A stretch of 64,000 nucleotides of DNA, taken from assembly GCF_000403645.1 (NCBI RefSeq), contig NC_021313.1, forward strand, positions 2,809,014-2,873,013. The letters run 5' to 3'. The DNA comes from Salinarchaeum sp. Harcht-Bsk1. GTDB taxonomy: Archaea; Halobacteriota; Halobacteria; Halobacteriales; Salinarchaeaceae. The position numbers and the translations under genes are program-made. Position 1 is the first letter of the stretch, and each line of letters begins with the position of its first letter. Positions 59,802-64,000 of the stretch are shown piece by piece. Below the pieces are notes generated by a model, which did not search any database, was not told the DNA's origin, and saw only the letters and a program-made list of their open reading frames with translations.

Positions 59802-60680
59802 TTACGCGGTCTGCTCGCCGACTTCGACGACCCCGTCGAGGGTGCGGGTCGGGTAGGGGATGTCGATCCCTTCCTCGTCGAAGCGCTCCTTGACGGACTG
59901 GACGTACTCGCCGCGGATGCCGACGAAGTCCGCTCGCGAGGGGTTCTCGATCCAGATCCGTGACGTGAGGCCGACGTACGAGTCGCCGAGTTCCGTGAGT
60001 CGGACCGAGGGCGCGGGATCGTCCATGATGCCATCGTGCGCCTCCGCTTCCTCGACGACGATCTCCGTGGCAGCGTCGACGTCGTCGCCGTAGCCGATGC
60101 CGAACGTGAACTGCAGTCGGAGCTTGTCCTTCGCGACCGGATTCTTCAGGACGCCGTTGGTCAACTCGGAGTTGGCGACCGTCAGGAGTTCGTTGTCGAA
60201 AGTTCGCACCCGCGTCACGCGGAGGCTAATGTCCTCGACGACGCCGGAGTGGTCGCCCCACTCGATCCAGTCGCCGATGCGGAACGGCTTCTCGCTGAAG
60301 ATGAAGATGCCGGAGACGAAGTTCTTGATCACGTCCTGCATGGCGAACCCGACGGCGAGGGTCGCGGCCGCTGCGATGACCGCAAGCGAGGAGAGGAAGT
60401 TGCCGTACCCCGCTGCGCCGAACGCGATCGCGATCGCGGCGAAGAGGACCACGAACCAGACGACCTTGAGCAACGGCTTGCTCGCGTGCTCGTCGAGCCC
60501 TCGACGTGCGAACAGTCGTCGGGCGATCGGCAACACGGTCGCACGGCCGATCACGTAGAGGCCAACGAGGACGCCCACGAAGATCAGCAGGCTGGAGAGG
60601 GTGTCGATCGTCCCCAGCGCGAGGTCGGTGTTGTCCTCGAGGAACCGCTCGACCGGCCCGAGTCCCTGCAGTGGTATCAT
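59802..60680 (-). CDS. MscS-family mechanosensitive channel
   Basis: 292 residues. Three membrane helices (TLSSLLIFVGVLVGLYVIGR, LKVVWFVVLFAAIAIAFGAA, LSSLAVIAAAATLAVGFAMQ), the pore-lining Ala/Gly helix ending VGFAMQDVIKNFVSGIFI, then the beta domain with PFRIGDWIEWGDHSGVVEDI. Releases osmolytes under hypo-osmotic stress, important for a halophile. Starts four bases inside the yhbY gene, so it is translated with it. Confidence 0.93.
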   Translation of the reverse strand: MIPLQGLGPVERFLEDNTDLALGTIDTLSSLLIFVGVLVGLYVIGRATVLPIARRLFARRGLDEHASKPLLKVVWFVVLFAAIAIAFGAAGYGNFLSSLAVIAAAATLAVGFAMQDVIKNFVSGIFIFSEKPFRIGDWIEWGDHSGVVEDISLRVTRVRTFDNELLTVANSELTNGVLKNPVAKDKLRLQFTFGIGYGDDVDAATEIVVEEAEAHDGIMDDPAPSVRLTELGDSYVGLTSRIWIENPSRADFVGIRGEYVQSVKERFDEEGIDIPYPTRTLDGVVEVGEQTA

Positions 60681-60925
60681 CGGTGCAGCACCGCCGTGTT
60701 GCCCCGCGTCTCGATCAGGTCCGCGCTGGTCGCCTCGGCGAGGTCCTCGGCGAGGTCCTCGACGGTCGTTCCCCCGCGTGCGGCGCGAAGGAACTTCACT
60801 TTCACCAGGTCGCGAGCGGCGAGCTGGTCGTTGCACTCGTCGATCACCGGTTCGATTCCGCCCTTCCCGACCCACACGGTCACGTCCAGGTCGTGAGCCT
60901 CGGCCCGGAGATCAGCGTCTGTCAC
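60677..60925 (-). CDS. yhbY: YhbY-family (CRM domain) RNA-binding protein
   Basis: 82 residues. VTVWVGKGGIEPVIDECNDQ is the CRM/YhbY GxxG loop region, followed by LVKVKFLRAARG and DLIETRGNTAVLHR. Associated with pre-50S ribosomes in bacteria. Between rnp4 and mscS on the minus strand; the mscS start overlaps its stop. Confidence 0.9.
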   Translation of the reverse strand: MTDADLRAEAHDLDVTVWVGKGGIEPVIDECNDQLAARDLVKVKFLRAARGGTTVEDLAEDLAEATSADLIETRGNTAVLHR

Positions 60926-61040
60926 GCCCGAGAAAACGGACCTGTGCGGTTTACCTGTTGTGGGTTCGGCCGCTACGTGGGGTTGTCACCACGCACAGAC
61001 GGGCGCCCAGTTCGACGGCCTCAGCGCGATCGAGTATCGC

Positions 61041-61322
61041 TCAGTCGTACGGATACCGAGCGATCTCGCCACAGTCACAGGTCACTACCACGTGCCCGTC
61101 CTGGGTCCGCACCCTGGCGTTCGTCCCCGGGATCAGGTACGCGTCACACCGGTCACACGTCCTACGTCGAAACTCCTTCGGGAGGGTGAGTCGCTGTCGC
61201 TGCGCGAGCTGGCGCGCGGTCCGCACGTACGACCTCCCTCGCTCGACGTCGCCGTCTGCCGTCGCGTCGGCAGCCAGGGCCGCCAGCCGTTGGATTCGCT
61301 CCACCGCAATGGCGTTGCTCAT
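61041..61322 (-). CDS. rnp4: Ribonuclease P protein component 4 (Rpp21 family)
   Basis: 93 residues. N-terminal helices (MSNAIAVERIQRLAALAADA) then the zinc ribbon CDRCDAYLIPG and CDCGEIARYPYD. Part of archaeal RNase P, which trims tRNA 5' ends. ATG 61322 fits the family; a TTG start farther upstream is unlikely. Located 115 bases upstream of yhbY on the same strand, an arrangement typical of archaea. Confidence 0.9.
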   Translation of the reverse strand: MSNAIAVERIQRLAALAADATADGDVERGRSYVRTARQLAQRQRLTLPKEFRRRTCDRCDAYLIPGTNARVRTQDGHVVVTCDCGEIARYPYD

Positions 61323-61460
61323 GGCCGGAACGGGGGGAGTGGGGGGATGTCGGGGCGGAACAGGTTGGTCCAAGAGATGTCCTGTAGTGCCCCAGTGGAT
61401 ACTATCGCGACAACACCACTAAAATTTTTCTCCAATTCGCCGCGGGAATAGTGCACGCCC

Positions 61461-61856
61461 CTAGTCGTCCTCGAGAGCGTCGGCGATCCGCTGGAGCTGA
61501 CGGGTAGCGTCCCGCACCTCGTCGCGAAGCTGGCGAACCTCTCGGGTCAACTCTTCGTTGCCGGCGGATTCGCCCCCCGGGCCCCCGGGCCCGCCGCCCA
61601 TGCCGCCGGGGCCGCCGCCTCCGCCCATCATGCCGCCCATCATCTGTGCGAAGGGGTTGCCGCCACCGCCCATGCCGCCGGGGCCGCCGCCTCCGCCCAT
61701 CATTTCTTCCATGCGCTCGCGGCGCTCGTCGTCGCCCTCTTCGGCACGCTGTTCGCGAATCTCCTCGACGCGCTCGCGGAACGACGTCTCCTCGCTGGAG
61801 TCCTCGCTCTCGTTCTCGACGCCCTCCTCGTCGTGCTCCTCGGAGTCGTCTGCCAT
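61461..61856 (-). CDS. Acidic protein with Gly/Met/Pro-rich repeats and coiled-coil C-terminus
   Basis: 131 residues. Acidic N-terminus, then two copies of a MMGGGGGPGGMGGG-type segment, then a heptad-like helix (LTREVRQLRDEVRDATRQLQ). No family known to me; similar proteins occur in haloarchaea. The repeat may be a flexible linker or oligomer surface. TATA-like CCCTTTTTCC lies about 29 bases upstream. Confidence 0.7.
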   Translation of the reverse strand: MADDSEEHDEEGVENESEDSSEETSFRERVEEIREQRAEEGDDERRERMEEMMGGGGGPGGMGGGGNPFAQMMGGMMGGGGGPGGMGGGPGGPGGESAGNEELTREVRQLRDEVRDATRQLQRIADALEDD

Positions 61857-61952
61857 GTGCGCGGGTTCCCCGCCCGCAGGAAAAAGGGTTTCCGTCCGTT
61901 CACACGCCGGCCCAACGCATCGCTTTTCCCCGTCGCTGGCGTCTCACCCGCC

Positions 61953-62714
61953 GTGGACTCCCTCGAAGCCGAACTCGAACGTGCCCGCGACCTCGACGTG
62001 GCGGTCCTCGCCGACGCGATAGAGTCCATCGGCTTCGAGTGCACGCGCTGTGGTGGCTGCTGCAAGGGTGAGACCGACGAGCCCCACACGGCGACGGTGT
62101 TCCCCGACGAGGTACGGCGACTCCAGGCGAGCGCGGTGGCGGCTGACGGCGACGACGTCGATGACGACGACGGTGACCAGACCGAGTACGACTGGCGTGA
62201 CGTCGCGCGCCCGATGCCGTATGGCCTCACAGACGGCCCGGACGGACTCGAGGGAGAGACCTTCGAGTGGGCGCTCCAGACCGACGCCTGCGGGGACTGC
62301 CGGTTTTACGAGGAGCCTTCGGATGCGTCCGGTGCCGCTGGGCAGGATCGATCCGACGACGAACGCGGTGCGGACCAGCCCGGCAACGGGTACTGCACCG
62401 TCCACGAGGACCGCCCGCTCATCTGCGAAACCTATCCGTTCAGCGTCGCGCTCGGTGGGACGAGCCAGCCTATGGGCGAGGCCGTCGACGCGGAGGGGAT
62501 CGTCCGCGCCCACGAGTGTGAAGGGCTCGGGCGGGACATCGCCCGAACCGACGCCGAGGAGCTCGCGATGGCGCTCCGGGAGCGAGCCATCCGGGAACTC
62601 GAGGAGGCAATCGCGGTGCGCGACGCGTACGAGCCGATGCCGGCCGGTCCCGGCGAGATCGTCGTCCACGATTCTGAGGGGCCAAAGCGTTCGGACGGTA
62701 CGTCATTTGAATGA
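61953..62714 (+). CDS. YkgJ-type cysteine cluster protein
   Basis: 253 residues from GTG 61953. The Cys cluster is CTRCGGCCKG (about 29-38), CGDCRFYEE and YCTVHEDRPLICETYPF; these eight Cys-like ligands fit the Fe-S/zinc-binding YkgJ family. An acidic linker separates the first and second cysteine groups. Function unknown. A TATA-like GCTTTTCCCC lies about 30 bases before the GTG. Confidence 0.85.
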   Translation: MDSLEAELERARDLDVAVLADAIESIGFECTRCGGCCKGETDEPHTATVFPDEVRRLQASAVAADGDDVDDDDGDQTEYDWRDVARPMPYGLTDGPDGLEGETFEWALQTDACGDCRFYEEPSDASGAAGQDRSDDERGADQPGNGYCTVHEDRPLICETYPFSVALGGTSQPMGEAVDAEGIVRAHECEGLGRDIARTDAEELAMALRERAIRELEEAIAVRDAYEPMPAGPGEIVVHDSEGPKRSDGTSFE

Positions 62715-62783
62715 TCACTGAATCCAGTGAAACGTCGACAGAATTTTAGTCGACGCCGCCAAGAGCGCGAATGGAGATCTACT

Positions 62784-63191
62784 GTGCAAATCTCTGAAAA
62801 GCTATTGTGTCTGTTCAGCGCGGAGATCGAATCTGACGGCGACCGCTACGTCGTCGAAGTACCGAAGCGAGAACTCGAAACCGGCTCGATCGAGGACGGT
62901 GAGACGTACCGCGTCGCCCTCATCGCCGGCGACGAGGACGAGTCACCGGCTGCACGAGACAGCAGTGCGCCTGCGGCCGACGTGGCCTCGGATCAGCCCC
63001 AGCCGCCGGTGGAGGTCGGCGAGACGCGCTACGTCGAGATCGAAGACATCGGCAAGCAGGGCGACGGTATCGCCCGCGTCGAGCGCGGCTACGTGATCAT
63101 CGTGCCGGGCGCGGAAGTCGGCGAGCGCGTGAAGGTCGAGGTCAGCGAGGTCAAGTCGAACTTCGCCGTCGGCGAGATCATCGAGGCCTGA
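62784..63191 (+). CDS. TRAM domain RNA-binding protein
   Basis: 135 residues from GTG 62784. The C-terminal 60 residues are a TRAM domain (VEIEDIGKQGDGIARVERGY and VKVEVSEVKSNFAVGEII); the N-terminal part starts QISEKLLCLFSAEIESDG. Archaeal relatives begin MEIS-x-KLLCLFSAE. Here an out-of-frame ATG-GAG-ATC at 62771 lies at the expected transcription start, about 26 bases after GAATTTTAG, and 13 extra bases separate it from the frame. TRAM proteins bind RNA and may act as RNA chaperones. Confidence 0.85.
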   Translation: MQISEKLLCLFSAEIESDGDRYVVEVPKRELETGSIEDGETYRVALIAGDEDESPAARDSSAPAADVASDQPQPPVEVGETRYVEIEDIGKQGDGIARVERGYVIIVPGAEVGERVKVEVSEVKSNFAVGEIIEA

Positions 63192-63230
63192 AGCGCCGCT
63201 CACGAGCCGCGGTTTGCCGGTCGCGATCGG

Positions 63231-63659
63231 CTACTTCAGTCGTTCCTGCAGGAATGACGGGTGGGCGGCCGTCACGCCGTCGATGGTCAGAATCTCCTCG
63301 CTTATCACGTCACCCAGTTCGTCCCCGTCGCCGGCGCGGACTTCCGCCATCAGCATGTGGTCGCCACTGGAGGTGTACAGCGCCTCGATCTCTTCGAGTT
63401 CCTGGAGCCGTCGCGTCGCCTCGACGTAGCGCTCGCTCTCGACGTCCATTCCCACGAGCGCGATCGACTGTCCGGAGAGCTTCTTGGGGTCGATCTCCGC
63501 GGAGTAGCCGACGATGACGCCTTCGGATTCGAGCTGGTCGATGTACTTGCGCACCGTCGGCTTCGAGACGTCCGCACGTTCCGCAATCTCGCCGTAGGAG
63601 GCTTTCGCGTCGGTCTCCAGGACAGAGAGAATTCGGTCCCGCGTCGACTCGCTACTCAT
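63231..63659 (-). CDS. Lrp/AsnC-family transcriptional regulator
   Basis: 142 residues. HTH near the N-terminus (ASYGEIAERADVSKPTVRKY), then the RAM ligand-binding domain (SIALVGMDVESERYVEATRR and LYTSSGDHMLMAEVRAGDGD). Usually a global or local sensor of amino acids or derived signals. ATG 63659 has GATATTTTT about 30 bases upstream. The regulated gene is not evident; the TRAM gene is convergent 39 bases away. Confidence 0.92.
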   Translation of the reverse strand: MSSESTRDRILSVLETDAKASYGEIAERADVSKPTVRKYIDQLESEGVIVGYSAEIDPKKLSGQSIALVGMDVESERYVEATRRLQELEEIEALYTSSGDHMLMAEVRAGDGDELGDVISEEILTIDGVTAAHPSFLQERLK

Positions 63660-63793
63660 CACAACATGTGTTGGCGCTGCAGCAAAAATATCTTTTCGAA
63701 TGCGAAATCCGTCGCGTGCCGGCTGCTGCGTCGCTGGCAATGCAGCGACGAAACCGCAAAACTGACCGCGGGGAGCGTCGTGGCTCCGCCGAT

Positions 63794-64000
63794 CTACTTG
63801 TGGCGGTCGAGCAGGTCGTAACTGCGCTTCCACTCCGCGTCGTCGTCGAAGTACCGCTCGACGACGGGTTCTTCCGGCATCTCGCCGATCGCCTGCTTCT
63901 CCTCGCTGTAGGACGGACGATCGTCCTTGTAGAAGCGGCCGGTGAGGACGGTCCCCTCGTAGAGGGCGGATTCCGTCTCGTACATCATCTCGGCTGCTTC
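63794..64000 (-). CDS. C-terminus of a gene running off the window
   Basis: At least 69 residues open to the right edge, ending YDDDAEWKRSYDLLDRHK-like (RYFDDDAEWKRSYDLLDRHK). The internal ATGs at 63988 and 63985 are probably not the start. RPSYSEEKQAIGEMPEEP and the ending suggest the C-terminal tail of a haloarchaeal 2-oxoacid:ferredoxin oxidoreductase beta subunit, but that rests on memory of related tails. Confidence 0.4.
   Translation of the reverse strand, partial: EAAEMMYETESALYEGTVLTGRFYKDDRPSYSEEKQAIGEMPEEPVVERYFDDDAEWKRSYDLLDRHK

Overview
The window is a high-GC archaeal chromosome segment from a halophile (class Halobacteria). The evidence is a strongly acidic predicted proteome, haloarchaeal family content (MBF1, YhbY/Rnp4/Nob1, a TRAM protein, DUF211, a bacterial-type ThrRS), and many TATA-like boxes about 25-33 bases upstream of start codons, as expected for leaderless transcripts. 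I cannot name the genus.

Layout. 1-13.9 kb: carB; a membrane-anchored actin-like/coiled-coil protein; a winged-helix regulator; an RNase H-fold nuclease; a three-gene overlapping operon of envelope proteins (8241-12761); MBF1; a small membrane protein. 14-25.7 kb: metabolic genes, namely an acyl-CoA carboxylase carboxyltransferase with an unusual N-terminal extension, fructose-1,6-bisphosphatase, 3-hydroxyacyl-CoA dehydrogenase, a cation/Ca2+ antiporter, a NUDIX hydrolase, thrS behind a structured leader, an aldo/keto reductase, a GNAT protein and a secondary alcohol dehydrogenase. 25.9-28 kb: an HxlR regulator divergent from DoxX plus a glutathionyl-hydroquinone-reductase-like enzyme, with two matching palindromes between them. 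28-40.6 kb: DUF502, uvrA, a pabB-pabA-pabC operon for p-aminobenzoate (folate/pterin) synthesis, aroE, a YfcE-like phosphoesterase, an FAH-family hydrolase, YbaK, and a lipoprotein gene broken by a one-base frameshift.

40.9-50.4 kb is an integrative element of about 9.4 kb. It lies between an intact tRNA-Glu(UUC) and a second tRNA-Glu copy, carries a tyrosine integrase next to the tRNA and a serine recombinase, and otherwise encodes mostly unrecognised and membrane proteins, including one with a HEPN-like RX4H motif. Its base composition is visibly more AT-rich than the host. The right-hand tRNA copy is interrupted by a 45-base, two-hairpin insertion and is followed by two more copies of the tRNA 3' end, so this is a repeatedly used insertion site.

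50.7-64 kb returns to host sequence: a nucleotidyltransferase, a P-type Ca2+-class ATPase, a DUF211-VIT pair, a PIG-L deacetylase, pgi, a CPBP protease, then a minus-strand group of RNA-maturation genes (rnp4, yhbY, nob1) interleaved with mscS and a PRC-barrel gene, followed by a YkgJ-type cysteine-cluster protein, a TRAM protein, an Lrp/AsnC regulator and a partial gene at the edge.

The least explained items are two approximately 140-bp structured repeats whose stems covary, the thrS leader, the interrupted tRNA-Glu, the actin-like coiled-coil protein, and the carboxyltransferase with an epsilon/PccX-like N-terminus.
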